From positions 3,906,001 to 3,970,000 of the forward strand of contig NC_007712.1 of assembly GCF_000010085.1 (NCBI RefSeq): a DNA stretch of 64,000 nucleotides. Direction: 5' to 3'. A model generated the notes under the pieces. That model worked only from the letters and a program-made list of their open reading frames with translations. It did not search any database and was not told the DNA's origin. The stretch comes from Sodalis glossinidius str. 'morsitans' (GTDB taxonomy: Bacteria; Pseudomonadota; Gammaproteobacteria; Enterobacterales; Enterobacteriaceae). The position numbers and the translations under genes are program-made. Below are positions 17,647 to 26,352 of this stretch, piece after piece; position 1 is the first letter of the stretch, and each line of letters starts with the position of its first letter.

Positions 17647-18180
17647 TTACTTCTTCTTAGCCTCTTTGGTACGCACGACTTCGTCGGCGTAACGAACACC
17701 CTTGCCTTTATAAGGCTCAGGACGACGATAGGCACGCAGATCTGCCGCAACCTGGCCAATAATCTGCTTATCAGCGCCTTTCAGCACGATTTCAGTTTGG
17801 CTCGGGCATTCTGCGGTGATACCTGCCGGCAGTTGATGGTCGATGGGGTGAGAAAATCCCAGAGACAAATTCACCACATTACCTTTCACTGCAGCACGGT
17901 AACCTACGCCTACCAGCTGTAGCTTTTTAGTGAAGCCGTCGGTCACACCAATCACCATACCGTTCAGCAACGCACGCGTGGTGCCTGCAAGGGCCCAACC
18001 GTTGGCATGACCTTCGCGCGGAGCAAAAGACAGCTGGTTATCAGCATGCTGAACGTCAACAGCTTCGTGGATAGTACGAGTCAGCTCGCCGTTTTTACCC
18101 TTAATCGAAATAACCTGACCGTTGAGTTTTACCTCTACGCCGGCAGGAATGACGACGGGTGCTTTAGCAACACGAGACAT
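17647..18180 (-). CDS. rplF: 50S ribosomal protein L6
   Basis: Two-domain large-subunit protein near the GTPase-associated centre. 177 residues, complete, starting MSRVAKAPVVIPAGVEVKLN, with the C-terminal RRPEPYKGKGVRYADEVV signature. Confidence 0.99.
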   Translation of the reverse strand: MSRVAKAPVVIPAGVEVKLNGQVISIKGKNGELTRTIHEAVDVQHADNQLSFAPREGHANGWALAGTTRALLNGMVIGVTDGFTKKLQLVGVGYRAAVKGNVVNLSLGFSHPIDHQLPAGITAECPSQTEIVLKGADKQIIGQVAADLRAYRRPEPYKGKGVRYADEVVRTKEAKKK

Positions 18181-18193
18181 TCTTTCCTCCCAA

Positions 18194-18586
18194 TTACGCT
18201 ACGTAGCAGATAATCTCGCCACCAAGACCAGCCTGGCGAGCCGCACGATCAGTCATGACACCTTTAGAGGTAGAAATCACCGCGATACCCATGCCTGCCA
18301 TTACTTTCGGCAACGCATCTTTTTTCTTGTAGATACGCAGGCCGGGGCGGCTGATACGCTGAATGGTTTCTACCACCGGCTTACCCTGGAAGTACTTCAG
18401 TACCAGTTCCAGCGTCGGCTTGGTGTCGCCTTCAACTTTGTAATCTTCGATAAAGCCTTCTTCTTTCAGCAAGTTGGCAATTGCCACTTTAAGCTTGGAA
18501 GAAGGCATGGAGACCGCGGTTTTGTTCGCGGCTTGACCGTTACGGATACGGGTCAGCATATCCGCGATCGGATCTTGCATGCTCAT
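18194..18586 (-). CDS. rpsH: 30S ribosomal protein S8
   Basis: 16S rRNA-binding assembly protein and, in E. coli, the translational repressor of the spc operon. 130 residues, complete, starting MSMQDPIADMLTRIRNGQAA and keeping the C-terminal STSKGVMTDRAARQAGLGGE motif. The candidate target site lies upstream at the rplX-rplE junction. Confidence 0.99.
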   Translation of the reverse strand: MSMQDPIADMLTRIRNGQAANKTAVSMPSSKLKVAIANLLKEEGFIEDYKVEGDTKPTLELVLKYFQGKPVVETIQRISRPGLRIYKKKDALPKVMAGMGIAVISTSKGVMTDRAARQAGLGGEIICYVA

Positions 18587-18620
18587 CTGTCTTTACTCCC
18601 GTGATTCAATTGGTGACAAT

Positions 18621-18926
18621 TTACCAGCTAGCCTTTCTCAGACCCGGGATTTCACCGCGCATAGCGGCTTCACGGACCTTGATACGGCTCAACCCGAATT
18701 TCCGCAGGAAAGCGTGCGGACGACCTGTTTGACGGCAGCGGTTACGCTGACGAGACGGGCTGGAATCACGCGGCAGAGTCTGCAGCTTGAGAACCGCATC
18801 CCAACGGTCTTCATCGGAAGCATTCACGTCGGAGATGATGGTTTTAAGTTCAGCGCGTTTGGCGAAGAATTTATCAGCTAATTTCACGCGTTTTACTTCG
18901 CGTGCTTTCATGGATTGTTTAGCCAT
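18621..18926 (-). CDS. rpsN: 30S ribosomal protein S14
   Basis: 101-residue head protein, starting MAKQSMKAREVKRVKLADKF. This is the long zinc-free form: no C-x2-C pair is present, and the C-terminus RPHAFLRKFGLSRIKVREAA is standard. In the spc operon after rplE. Confidence 0.98.
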   Translation of the reverse strand: MAKQSMKAREVKRVKLADKFFAKRAELKTIISDVNASDEDRWDAVLKLQTLPRDSSPSRQRNRCRQTGRPHAFLRKFGLSRIKVREAAMRGEIPGLRKASW

Positions 18927-18939
18927 CAGTAACCCTACC

Positions 18940-19479
18940 TTACTTTCGGAATGGGAAGTTAAAGGCGGTCAACAGCGCACGGCCTTCATCATCGGATTTC
19001 GCAGTGGTGGTGATGGTAATATCCATGCCACGAACGCGATCGACTTTGTCATAGTCGATTTCCGGGAAGATGATCTGTTCATGCACGCCCATGCTGTAGT
19101 TGCCACGGCCATCAAATGATTTGGCGGACAGGCCACGGAAGTCACGGATACGCGGTACAGCAATGGAAATCAGTCGATCAAAGAACTCCCACATGCGTTC
19201 GCCACGCAGGGTTACTTTACAACCGATCGGATAGCCCTGACGGATTTTAAAGCCAGCAACAGATTTGCGTGCTTTGGTGATAAGCGGCTTTTGGCCTGAA
19301 ATCGCGGTCAAATCGGCTGCGGCGTTATCCAGCAGCTTTTTATCGGCAATTGCTTCACCCACACCCATATTCAGGGTGATCTTCTCGACCCGAGGGACTT
19401 GCATGACAGAATGGTAGCCGAACTGTTTCATCAGTTGAGAGACTGCTTCGTCTTTGTAGTAATCATGCAGTTTCGCCAT
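18940..19479 (-). CDS. rplE: 50S ribosomal protein L5
   Basis: 5S rRNA-binding protein that forms an intersubunit bridge with S13. 179 residues, complete, starting MAKLHDYYKDEAVSQLMKQF. The start region doubles as the expected S8 repressor site. Confidence 0.99.
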   Translation of the reverse strand: MAKLHDYYKDEAVSQLMKQFGYHSVMQVPRVEKITLNMGVGEAIADKKLLDNAAADLTAISGQKPLITKARKSVAGFKIRQGYPIGCKVTLRGERMWEFFDRLISIAVPRIRDFRGLSAKSFDGRGNYSMGVHEQIIFPEIDYDKVDRVRGMDITITTTAKSDDEGRALLTAFNFPFRK

Positions 19480-19506
19480 CGTACTACTCCAAATTACTTG
19501 ATAGTT
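19450..19506 (-). promoter_or_regulatory. Likely S8 repressor site at the rplX-rplE junction
   Basis: The minus-strand sequence from the end of rplX through TTTGGAGTAGTACGATGGCG and the first codons of rplE is nearly the same as the E. coli region where S8 binds spc mRNA. Recognised by similarity to a known site; no fold was calculated. Confidence 0.6.
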
Positions 19507-19808
19507 TCGCCGTTAGATTTGAAGACACGCACTTTTTTGCCGTCTTCAATCTTAAAGCCCACACGGTCCGCCTTGCTGGCCGCCGCATTGAAGATTGCAA
19601 GGTTGGAAAGATCGATTGCCGCTTCTTTCTCAACGATGCCACCCGGCTGGTTCATGGCCGGTACTGGTTTTTGATGTTTCTTGATCAGATTGATACCTTC
19701 AACAATCGCCTTGCCGGAAGATAGGACATTTTTTACTTTACCGCGCTTACCTTTATCTTTGCCGGTCAGCACGATAACTTCGTCATCACGACGGATTTTC
19801 GCTGCCAT
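19494..19808 (-). CDS. rplX: 50S ribosomal protein L24
   Basis: Assembly-initiating large-subunit protein with an N-terminal KOW motif (VIVLTGKDKGKRGKVKNVLS, about residues 12-31). 104 residues, complete. Second gene of the spc operon. Confidence 0.99.
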   Translation of the reverse strand: MAAKIRRDDEVIVLTGKDKGKRGKVKNVLSSGKAIVEGINLIKKHQKPVPAMNQPGGIVEKEAAIDLSNLAIFNAAASKADRVGFKIEDGKKVRVFKSNGETIK

Positions 19809-19818
19809 GATTCGCTCC

Positions 19819-20190
19819 TTAGAGTACTTCAGGTGCCAGGGAAATGATCTTCATGAACTTTTCGGTACGCAGTTCACGAGTCACCGGCCCAAAAATACGC
19901 GTACCGATAGGTTGCTCACTGTTGTTGTTCAACAAAACACAAGCATTACCATCGAAGCGAACGACAGAACCGTCAGGGCGACGAACACCCTTCTTGGTGC
20001 GCACCACTACCGCCTTCAGGACATCACCTTTTTTTACTTTGCCACGAGGAATCGCTTCCTTGATGGTAATTTTGATAATGTCGCCGACGCCTGCGTAGCG
20101 ACGGTGCGAGCCACCTAGAACCTTGATACACATTACGCGACGTGCACCGGAGTTGTCGGCCACGGTCAGCATAGTCTGTTCTTGGATCAT
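19819..20190 (-). CDS. rplN: 50S ribosomal protein L14
   Basis: Large-subunit protein contacting the 30S side and L19. 123 residues, complete, starting MIQEQTMLTVADNSGARRVM. First gene of the spc operon, behind its own promoter. Confidence 0.99.
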   Translation of the reverse strand: MIQEQTMLTVADNSGARRVMCIKVLGGSHRRYAGVGDIIKITIKEAIPRGKVKKGDVLKAVVVRTKKGVRRPDGSVVRFDGNACVLLNNNSEQPIGTRIFGPVTRELRTEKFMKIISLAPEVL

Positions 20191-20274
20191 GTTAGTGCTC
20201 CGCTAATGTCAACTACTACTTATACTTAATGACCTGAATCGGTCGTAAGAAAAAACCCAAATACAGGGTGCAGT

Positions 20275-20280
20275 ATTATA
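20275..20280 (-). promoter_or_regulatory. spc operon promoter (-10 element)
   Basis: A perfect minus-strand TATAAT at 20275-20280 lies about 85 bp upstream of rplN and directly after the S10 operon terminator, where E. coli has Pspc. The -35 is poor (around CTACCCATACACC), so the promoter may depend on other contacts. Low-level readthrough from S10 is also likely. Confidence 0.65.
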
Positions 20281-20304
20281 ACACTGCTCCTGGTGTATGG
20301 GTAG

Positions 20305-20335
20305 AAAAATAAACAGCTCAAAGGACGAGCCGTTT
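20305..20335 (-). terminator. Terminator at the end of the S10 operon
   Basis: Minus-strand AAACGGCTC (20327-20335) pairs with GAGCTGTTT (20311-20319), including one G-T pair, and is followed by ATTTTTCT. It lies between rpsQ and the spc promoter. Confidence 0.75.
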
Positions 20336-20360
20336 ATCTGTTTAGAGCGCGCTTACCGTT

Positions 20361-20615
20361 TTACAGAATCGCTTTCTCTACAACGCGAACCAGCGTCCAG
20401 GACTTGGTCTTGGAAATCGGACGACATTCGCTGATTTCAACGATGTCGCCGATGTTGCTGTCATTGTTCTCGTCATGTACGTGGAGCTTGGTCGTACGTT
20501 TGATGAACTTGCCGTAGATCGGGTGTTTCACAAAACGTTCGATGGCCACAACAATGGATTTCTCCATTTTATCGCTGACCACACGACCTTGCAGAGTACG
20601 GATTTTGTCACTCAT
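20361..20615 (-). CDS. rpsQ: 30S ribosomal protein S17
   Basis: Primary 16S rRNA binder of the OB-fold type. 84 residues, complete (MSDKIRTLQGRVVSDKMEKS). Last gene of the S10 operon; its start codon overlaps the rpmC stop by one base. Confidence 0.99.
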   Translation of the reverse strand: MSDKIRTLQGRVVSDKMEKSIVVAIERFVKHPIYGKFIKRTTKLHVHDENNDSNIGDIVEISECRPISKTKSWTLVRVVEKAIL

Positions 20616-20806
20616 TAAGCACCCGCCTTCTCAGTCAATAACGTCTTCACGCGCGCAACATTGCGGCGCACCTGCTTTAACAGGTGGGTCTGCTGCAGCT
20701 GGCCACTGGAAGCCTGCATACGCAGGTTGAATTGCTCGCGCAGCAGGTTCAGCAGTTCGGTGTTCAGCTCTTCAGCGCTTTTTTCACGCAGCTCATTTGC
20801 TTTCAT
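20615..20806 (-). CDS. rpmC: 50S ribosomal protein L29
   Basis: 63-residue helical protein near the exit tunnel, where trigger factor and SRP dock. It starts MKANELREKSAEELNTELLN. It overlaps both neighbours by one base, which suggests coupled translation. Confidence 0.99.
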   Translation of the reverse strand: MKANELREKSAEELNTELLNLLREQFNLRMQASSGQLQQTHLLKQVRRNVARVKTLLTEKAGA

Positions 20807-21216
20807 TACATCACCGTCTTAGTTACAAAGGTGGTTTTAATCGGCAGTTTTGCTGCTGCCAGCTTGAAGGCTTCACGGGCAAGCTCTTCCGGAACGCCGT
20901 CCATTTCGTACAGGACTTTACCCGGCTGAATCAAGGCAACCCAGTATTCTACGTTACCTTTACCTTTACCCATACGCACTTCAAGCGGCTTTTCGGTGAT
21001 CGGTTTGTCCGGGAAAATCCGGATCCAGATCTTACCTTGACGCTTAACTGCACGTGTCATGGCACGACGTGCTGCTTCGATTTGACGAGCGGTCAAACGA
21101 CCACGGCCAACAGCTTTCAGACCGAAAGTACCGAAGCTAACATCCGTACCTACTGCCAGACCACGGTTGCGGCCTTTGTGCATCTTACGGAATTTTGTAC
21201 GCTTTGGTTGTAACAT
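20806..21216 (-). CDS. rplP: 50S ribosomal protein L16
   Basis: Large-subunit protein that helps place A-site tRNA. 136 residues, complete, starting MLQPKRTKFRKMHKGRNRGL, with the conserved GRGRLTARQIEAARRAMTRA stretch that includes the Arg hydroxylated by RoxA in E. coli. Confidence 0.99.
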   Translation of the reverse strand: MLQPKRTKFRKMHKGRNRGLAVGTDVSFGTFGLKAVGRGRLTARQIEAARRAMTRAVKRQGKIWIRIFPDKPITEKPLEVRMGKGKGNVEYWVALIQPGKVLYEMDGVPEELAREAFKLAAAKLPIKTTFVTKTVM

Positions 21217-21228
21217 CAGCGACTCTCC

Positions 21229-21927
21229 TTACTTGCGGCCTTTACGCTGCTGCTTTTTAGGTTGAGCAGCCGGTTCCGGTTGTTCAACGGCAGCCATACC
21301 ACCTAAGATCTCACCTTTGAAGATCCACACTTTTACGCCGATGACACCATAAGTGGTGTGCGCTTCGGAGGTGTTGTAGTCGATATCCGCACGCAGGGTG
21401 TGCAACGGAACACGACCTTCGCGGTACCATTCGGTACGTGCGATTTCAGCGCCGCCCAGACGGCCGCTGACTTCAACTTTAATCCCCTTAGCGCCAAGAC
21501 GCATGGCGTTCTGCACGGCACGCTTCATCGCACGACGGAACATAACGCGACGTTCCAGCTGCGAAGAGATGCTGTCGGCGACCAGTTTGGCGTCCAGTTC
21601 TGGCTTACGGACTTCAGCGATATTAATCTGCGCCGGTACGCCAGCGATATCCGCTACGACCTTACGCAGTTTTTCAACGTCTTCGCCTTTCTTGCCGATC
21701 ACGATGCCCGGACGAGCGGTGTGAATGGTCACACGGATGCTCTTGGCCGGACGTTCGATCACCAAGCGGGAAACCGAAGCTTTCGACAATTCCTTGGTCA
21801 GGAACTGACGAACTTTAAAGTCACTGTCCAGGTTGTCAGCGAATTCTTTAGTATTCGCATACCAGGTAGAATTCCAGGGTTTAACAATACCCAAGCGAAT
21901 ACCATTAGGATGTACTTTCTGACCCAT
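21229..21927 (-). CDS. rpsC: 30S ribosomal protein S3
   Basis: Forms the mRNA entry helicase with S4 and S5. 232 residues. It has a KH domain with the GKKG loop (RPGIVIGKKGEDVEKLRKVV, about residues 68-88) and a complete C-terminal domain with a basic tail. Intact. Confidence 0.99.
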   Translation of the reverse strand: MGQKVHPNGIRLGIVKPWNSTWYANTKEFADNLDSDFKVRQFLTKELSKASVSRLVIERPAKSIRVTIHTARPGIVIGKKGEDVEKLRKVVADIAGVPAQINIAEVRKPELDAKLVADSISSQLERRVMFRRAMKRAVQNAMRLGAKGIKVEVSGRLGGAEIARTEWYREGRVPLHTLRADIDYNTSEAHTTYGVIGVKVWIFKGEILGGMAAVEQPEPAAQPKKQQRKGRK

Positions 21928-21944
21928 TGCTAGTCTCCAGAGTC

Positions 21945-22277
21945 TCAGCGATCGGACACAACCACAGTAATGTGGCTGGTGCGCTTCAGGATACGATCTG
22001 CACGCCCCTTGGCACGCGGCATAATGCGCTTCATGCTCGGGCCAGCGTCGACGAAAATCTTCGCGACTTTCAGATCATCGATATCTGCGCCATCGTTGTG
22101 TTCAGCGTTAGCAATGGCAGACTCCAGTACTTTCTTCACCAGACCAGCAGCTTTCTTGTTGGTATAGGTCAGAACTTCCAGAGCTTGCGACACTTTCTTA
22201 CCGCGAATTAGGTCGGCCACCAGGCGAACCTTTTGAGCAGAAGAGCGAGCGTGGCGATGTTGAGCGATAGTTTCCAT
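21945..22277 (-). CDS. rplV: 50S ribosomal protein L22
   Basis: Lines the nascent-peptide exit tunnel with its long beta hairpin. 110 residues, complete ([20 protein letters not shown]). The hairpin [20 protein letters not shown], site of macrolide-resistance changes in other species, looks normal. Confidence 0.99.
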
Positions 22278-22291
22278 CTCTTCCTCCTACC

Positions 22292-22570
22292 TTAGCGCTT
22301 TTTGGCCTTTTTGTCGGCCGCATGGCCGCGATAAGTACGCGTCGGCGCGAATTCACCCAGTTTGTGACCGACCATTTCATCGGCGACAAAAACGGGTACG
22401 TGCTGACGACCATTATGGACAGCGATGGTCAAACCGATCATTGTTGGAAAGATCGTTGAACGACGGGACCAAGTGCGAATAGGCTTCTTGTCACCGCTTT
22501 CCACCGCTTTCTCTACCTTCTTCAGCAAGTGCAGGTCAATAAATGGACCTTTCTTGAGAGAACGTGGCAT
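22292..22570 (-). CDS. rpsS: 30S ribosomal protein S19
   Basis: Head protein that contacts S13 and A-site tRNA. 92 residues, complete, starting MPRSLKKGPFIDLHLLKKVE. Between rplB and rplV. Confidence 0.99.
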   Translation of the reverse strand: MPRSLKKGPFIDLHLLKKVEKAVESGDKKPIRTWSRRSTIFPTMIGLTIAVHNGRQHVPVFVADEMVGHKLGEFAPTRTYRGHAADKKAKKR

Positions 22571-22586
22571 GGTTTATCCTCTAATA

Positions 22587-23408
22587 TTATTTGCTACGGC
22601 GACGTACGATGAATTTATCAGTACGCTTATTGCTACGGGTCTTCTTACCTTTGGTCTGAATGCCCCACGGGGTTACCGGATGCTTACCAAAGTTACGACC
22701 TTCACCACCACCGTGCGGGTGGTCGACCGGGTTCATCGCCGTACCGCGAACGGTCGGACGGATGCCACGCCAGCGGCTGGCACCGGCTTTACCCAGTACA
22801 CGCAGCATGTGTTCGGCATTACCTACTTCGCCCAGGGTAGCACGGCATTCGGACTGAATTTTGCGCATTTCACCGGAACGCAGACGCAGCGTGACATAAG
22901 CGCCATCACGAGCCACGATCTGAACATAAGCACCTGCTGAACGCGCCAGCTGACCGCCTTTACCCGGTTTCATTTCCACGTTATGCACGGTGGAGCCAAC
23001 CGGAATATTGCGCATCGGCAGAGCGTTACCGGCTTTGATTGCCGCATCGACGCCAGATTGAATCTGCTCACCGGCCTTCAGGCCTTTCGGTGCCAGGATA
23101 TAACGACGTTCACCATCTTTGTACAACACCAGCGCGATATTGGCGGAACGGTTAGGATCATACTCCAGACGTTCTACCACTGCCGGAATACCGTCTTTAT
23201 TGCGTTTAAAGTCAATCAGGCGATAGTGTTGCTTGTGGCCACCGCCAATATGGCGCGTAGTGATACGGCCATTGTTGTTACGGCCACCGGATTTGCTGAG
23301 AGTTTCCAGCAACGGGGCATAAGGTTTGCCCTTGTGCAGCTCAGGGTTGACCACTTTAACAACGTGGCGACGACCCGGAGATGTCGGTTTACATTTAACA
23401 ATTGCCAT
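22587..23408 (-). CDS. rplB: 50S ribosomal protein L2
   Basis: Large-subunit protein needed for subunit joining and peptidyl-transferase activity. 273 residues, complete. The PVDHPHGGGEGRNFGKHPVT signature near the C-terminus contains the essential His. Intact. Confidence 0.99.
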   Translation of the reverse strand: MAIVKCKPTSPGRRHVVKVVNPELHKGKPYAPLLETLSKSGGRNNNGRITTRHIGGGHKQHYRLIDFKRNKDGIPAVVERLEYDPNRSANIALVLYKDGERRYILAPKGLKAGEQIQSGVDAAIKAGNALPMRNIPVGSTVHNVEMKPGKGGQLARSAGAYVQIVARDGAYVTLRLRSGEMRKIQSECRATLGEVGNAEHMLRVLGKAGASRWRGIRPTVRGTAMNPVDHPHGGGEGRNFGKHPVTPWGIQTKGKKTRSNKRTDKFIVRRRSK

Positions 23409-23426
23409 TGTTCTTACTCCTCCGAC

Positions 23427-23729
23427 TTACTCTGCGCCGCCGATGAAGTCCAGGTTCTGGCCTTCTTTCAGGGTGACGTAAGCTTTTTTCCAGTCGCTAC
23501 GACGACCGATACGCTGTCCGTGACGTTTGGTTTTCCCTTTGACAACCAGGGTACGCACGTCATTGACTTCGACTTCAAACAGTTTATGCACAGCGGCTTT
23601 GATTTCTGCTTTGGTCGCATCTTTAGCTACTTTGAGTACGATGGTGTTGTGTTTTTCCATCGCGGTAGATGCTTTTTCAGAAACATGCGGCGCGCGCAGT
23701 ACTTTCAGCAGACGTTCTTCACGAATCAT
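23427..23729 (-). CDS. rplW: 50S ribosomal protein L23
   Basis: Main docking site for trigger factor and SRP at the tunnel exit. 100 residues, complete, starting MIREERLLKVLRAPHVSEKA. Its start overlaps the end of rplD by 4 bp (ATGA). Confidence 0.99.
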   Translation of the reverse strand: MIREERLLKVLRAPHVSEKASTAMEKHNTIVLKVAKDATKAEIKAAVHKLFEVEVNDVRTLVVKGKTKRHGQRIGRRSDWKKAYVTLKEGQNLDFIGGAE

Positions 23730-24331
23730 GCCAGCATCTCCTCAACTTGCTTAACAGCGTCAGCCGTCATAACAACTTTGTCGAAGGCGATCAGGCTAAC
23801 CGGGTCGATACCATTAGCATCGCGTACGTCTACTTTGTAGAGGTTACGCGCAGCCAGGAACAGGTTTTCGTCCAGTTCGCCGGTAATGATCAGCACATCT
23901 TCCAACGCCATGTCTTTCAGTTTCTGTGCCAGCAGCTTGGTTTTCGGCGCTTTGACAGAGAACTGTTCAACAACGATCAAACGATCCTGACGTACCAGTT
24001 CAGACAGGATACTTTTCAGCGCCCCGCGGTACATCTTCTTATTCACTTTCTGACTGTGATCCTGCGGCTTGGCGGCAAAAGTAACGCCACCAGAACGCCA
24101 GATCGGGCTCTTAACGCTACCGGAACGCGCACGGCCGGTACCCTTCTGACGCCAGGGTTTTTTACCGGAACCAGTGACTTCGGCTCGGGTCTTCTGACCG
24201 CGGCTCCCCTGACGGGCACCTGCTGCGTAAGCCACAACAACCTGGTGGACCAGCGCTTCGTTGAAGTCACGCCCGAAGGTAGTTTCGGAAACAGTCAGCG
24301 CGCTTTGCGCGTCTTTCAATACCAATTCCAT
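23726..24331 (-). CDS. rplD: 50S ribosomal protein L4
   Basis: Tunnel-lining protein. In E. coli it also represses the S10 operon by binding the leader mRNA. 201 residues, complete. The extended loop GTGRARSGSVKSPIWRSGGV (about residues 62-82) and the globular repressor-competent domain are both present. Confidence 0.99.
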   Translation of the reverse strand: MELVLKDAQSALTVSETTFGRDFNEALVHQVVVAYAAGARQGSRGQKTRAEVTGSGKKPWRQKGTGRARSGSVKSPIWRSGGVTFAAKPQDHSQKVNKKMYRGALKSILSELVRQDRLIVVEQFSVKAPKTKLLAQKLKDMALEDVLIITGELDENLFLAARNLYKVDVRDANGIDPVSLIAFDKVVMTADAVKQVEEMLA

Positions 24332-24347
24332 TCCTATCTCCTCGACG

Positions 24348-24977
24348 TTACGCCTTGACAGCCGGTTTAACGATCAAGTCACCACCGGTTGCTCCCGGGA
24401 CGGCGCCTTTGACCAGCAGCAGGTTGCGTTCTACGTCAACACGTACCACGTCCAGGCTCTGAACGGTTACGCGTTCGTTGCCCAGCTGGCCTGCCATTTT
24501 CTTGCCCTTGAATACTTTTCCCGGAGTCTGGTTCTGACCGATAGAACCCGGAACGCGGTGGGACAAGGAGTTACCGTGGGTAGCATCCTGGGTGCGGAAG
24601 TTCCAGCGCTTTACAGTGCCGGCAAATCCTTTACCTTTGGAGGTACCAGTAACGTCGACTTTTTTGACATCAGCAAACAGTTCTACGGTGATGCTCTGGC
24701 CAACGGTGACTTCTTCGCCGTCTTCGACGCGGAATTCCCACAGACCACGGCCGGCTTCAACGCCCGCCTTCGCAAAATGACCGGCTTCCGGTTTGATTAC
24801 GCGATTGGCTTTTTTAGTACCGGCGGTAACCTGGATAGCGCGGTATCCGTCGTTTTCCAGATCTTTAACCTGGGTCACGCGGTTTGCTTCAATTTCGATA
24901 ACGGTGACTGGGATAGAAACGCCATCTTCAGTGAAGATGCGAGTCATGCCCACTTTACGTCCGATTAAACCCTTCAT
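24348..24977 (-). CDS. rplC: 50S ribosomal protein L3
   Basis: One of two initiators of 50S assembly; it reaches the peptidyl-transferase centre. 209 residues, complete, with the tip loop THGNSLSHRVPGSIGQNQTP that carries the Gln methylated by PrmB in E. coli. Confidence 0.99.
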   Translation of the reverse strand: MKGLIGRKVGMTRIFTEDGVSIPVTVIEIEANRVTQVKDLENDGYRAIQVTAGTKKANRVIKPEAGHFAKAGVEAGRGLWEFRVEDGEEVTVGQSITVELFADVKKVDVTGTSKGKGFAGTVKRWNFRTQDATHGNSLSHRVPGSIGQNQTPGKVFKGKKMAGQLGNERVTVQSLDVVRVDVERNLLLVKGAVPGATGGDLIVKPAVKA

Positions 24978-25009
24978 TGTTTCAACCTCTCAATCGTTCT
25001 ACGACCTGA

Positions 25010-25321
25010 TTAACCCAGGCTGATCTGCACGTCTACACCGGCAGCCAGGTCCAGACGCATCAGAGCATCAACGGTTTTTTCGGTTGGCTCAACGATGTCA
25101 ACCAGACGCTTGTGAGTGCGGATTTCATACTGATCGCGCGCATCTTTGTTGACATGCGGAGAGATCAGAATGGTAAAGCGCTCTTTGCGGGTCGGCAGCG
25201 GGATCGGACCACGTACCTGAGCACCGGTACGTTTGGCAGTCTCGACGATTTCCGCGGTTGATTGATCAATCAGACGATGATCAAACGCTTTCAAACGGAT
25301 ACGGATTCTTTGGTTCTGCAT
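25010..25321 (-). CDS. rpsJ: 30S ribosomal protein S10 / NusE
   Basis: Head protein of the 30S subunit that also acts as NusE in antitermination with NusB. The ATG at 25321 (MQNQRIRIRLKAFDHRLIDQ) gives the standard 103 residues; the frame is open further upstream to 25417 but that part lies in the leader. First gene of the S10 operon. Confidence 0.99.
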   Translation of the reverse strand: MQNQRIRIRLKAFDHRLIDQSTAEIVETAKRTGAQVRGPIPLPTRKERFTILISPHVNKDARDQYEIRTHKRLVDIVEPTEKTVDALMRLDLAAGVDVQISLG

Positions 25322-25503
25322 GAGACCAGAGCTCCAATTATTTATAAACGTAAAAAAATACTCCTCACGCCCATTTCGATTGATGGGGGAGTGCAATCGT
25401 TCAGTCTTATCCCCCAATTGGGGATGTTGTCAGCTGGCTTACCGCCTGAGCGGACCCAACGAGCGGGTCGGCTCGTCAAGTTGAATAACTATACAAGACA
25501 AGC
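25322..25503 (-). promoter_or_regulatory. S10 operon leader (L4-responsive attenuation region)
   Basis: About 180 nt between the inferred transcription start and rpsJ, close to the 172-nt leader of E. coli. Several hairpin arms are visible, including AACGAGCGGGTCGGCTCGT and CCCCCAATTGGGG. In E. coli, L4 binds this leader and causes both termination and translational repression. The function is inferred by position and length. Confidence 0.7.
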
Positions 25504-25509
25504 CCGCGC

Positions 25510-25537
25510 ATTATACGCAAATCTGTACAGGAAGCAA
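25510..25537 (-). promoter_or_regulatory. S10 operon promoter
   Basis: On the minus strand a -35 TTGCTT (25532-25537) and a perfect -10 TATAAT (25510-25515) are separated by 16 bp and followed by a GC-rich GCGCGG discriminator, typical of stringently controlled ribosomal promoters. Confidence 0.85.
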
Positions 25538-25799
25538 GCGCGGGCGGTGAAAAGGGAGAAGCGCTGCGGCGGAAATGACCATGCTCGGCGCTGGCCGCAT
25601 TAGGTTGATATTATTCGGATAGACAGTAGGGCGCAAAGTCCCCTCTTCTGGGCGTACGGTGGAAAGGTCTTGACGTTATGCGCCAAGCCTCTTGCCCTCA
25701 GCGGACGGTAAAGGAAAGCGACGCCCTGCCCTGTGCAGCGGCGCGAGGTGCAGTGAAGCTGGCACCGCCGCCCCGTTACATTGACCATCGCGGCCCGGC
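25538..25799. other. Spacer between the S10 promoter and bfr
   Basis: I see no gene here. E. coli carries gspO at this place; nothing like a prepilin peptidase is recognisable. Confidence 0.45.
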
Positions 25800-26278
25800 T
25801 TATTGCGCGGCGTCTTTCAACTGTGATTGCAGATGGTTCTGAATGCCGATACGGGTAATAAGCGCCAGCTCGGTTTCCAGAAAATCAATATGCTCTTCTT
25901 CGTCGGTAGGATTTCAATCATCAGGTCCCGCGACACATAGTCGCGTATCGAGTCCGCGTAGACGATACCTTCACGCAGATCTTGCGCGCCCTGCAATTCC
26001 AAATAGAGATCGGAGCGCAGCATTTCTTCCACGTCCTCACCGATATTCAGCCGGCCGAAATCCTGCAGATTAGGCAGCCCCTCCAGGAAGAGAATGCGTT
26101 CGATGTAGCAATCCGCGTGTTTCATTTCGTCAATGGATTCGTGATATTCAACATCGTTGAGACGCATCAGGCCCCAATTCTTGAACATCCGGGCATGTAG
26201 GAAATACTGATTGATAGCTACAAGCTCGTTGCCAAGCAGCTTGTTGAGATGGTTGATAATCTGTGCATCACCTTTCAT
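25800..26278 (-). pseudogene. bfr: Bacterioferritin, frameshifted near the C-terminus
   Basis: Bfr stores iron in a 24-subunit haem-containing shell. The first about 120 residues match well (GDAQIINHLNKLLGNELVAI, ferroxidase ligands in NELVAINQYF and YHESIDEMKHAD). A one-base change near 25905-25912 shifts the frame after MIEIL. The original C-terminus DEEEHIDFLETELALITRIG is readable in the next frame up to the TAA at 25800. The Glu and His of that segment (E127 and H130 in E. coli numbering) are ferroxidase-centre ligands, so the present product lacks part of the catalytic site. bfd next to it is intact. Confidence 0.87.
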
Positions 26279-26352
26279 GACAAGCTCCTCAGTTGCGTGT
26301 TATATCAGAATATAACCGCGACAGAGTAATGCAAAGGAATAACCTTACTTTT

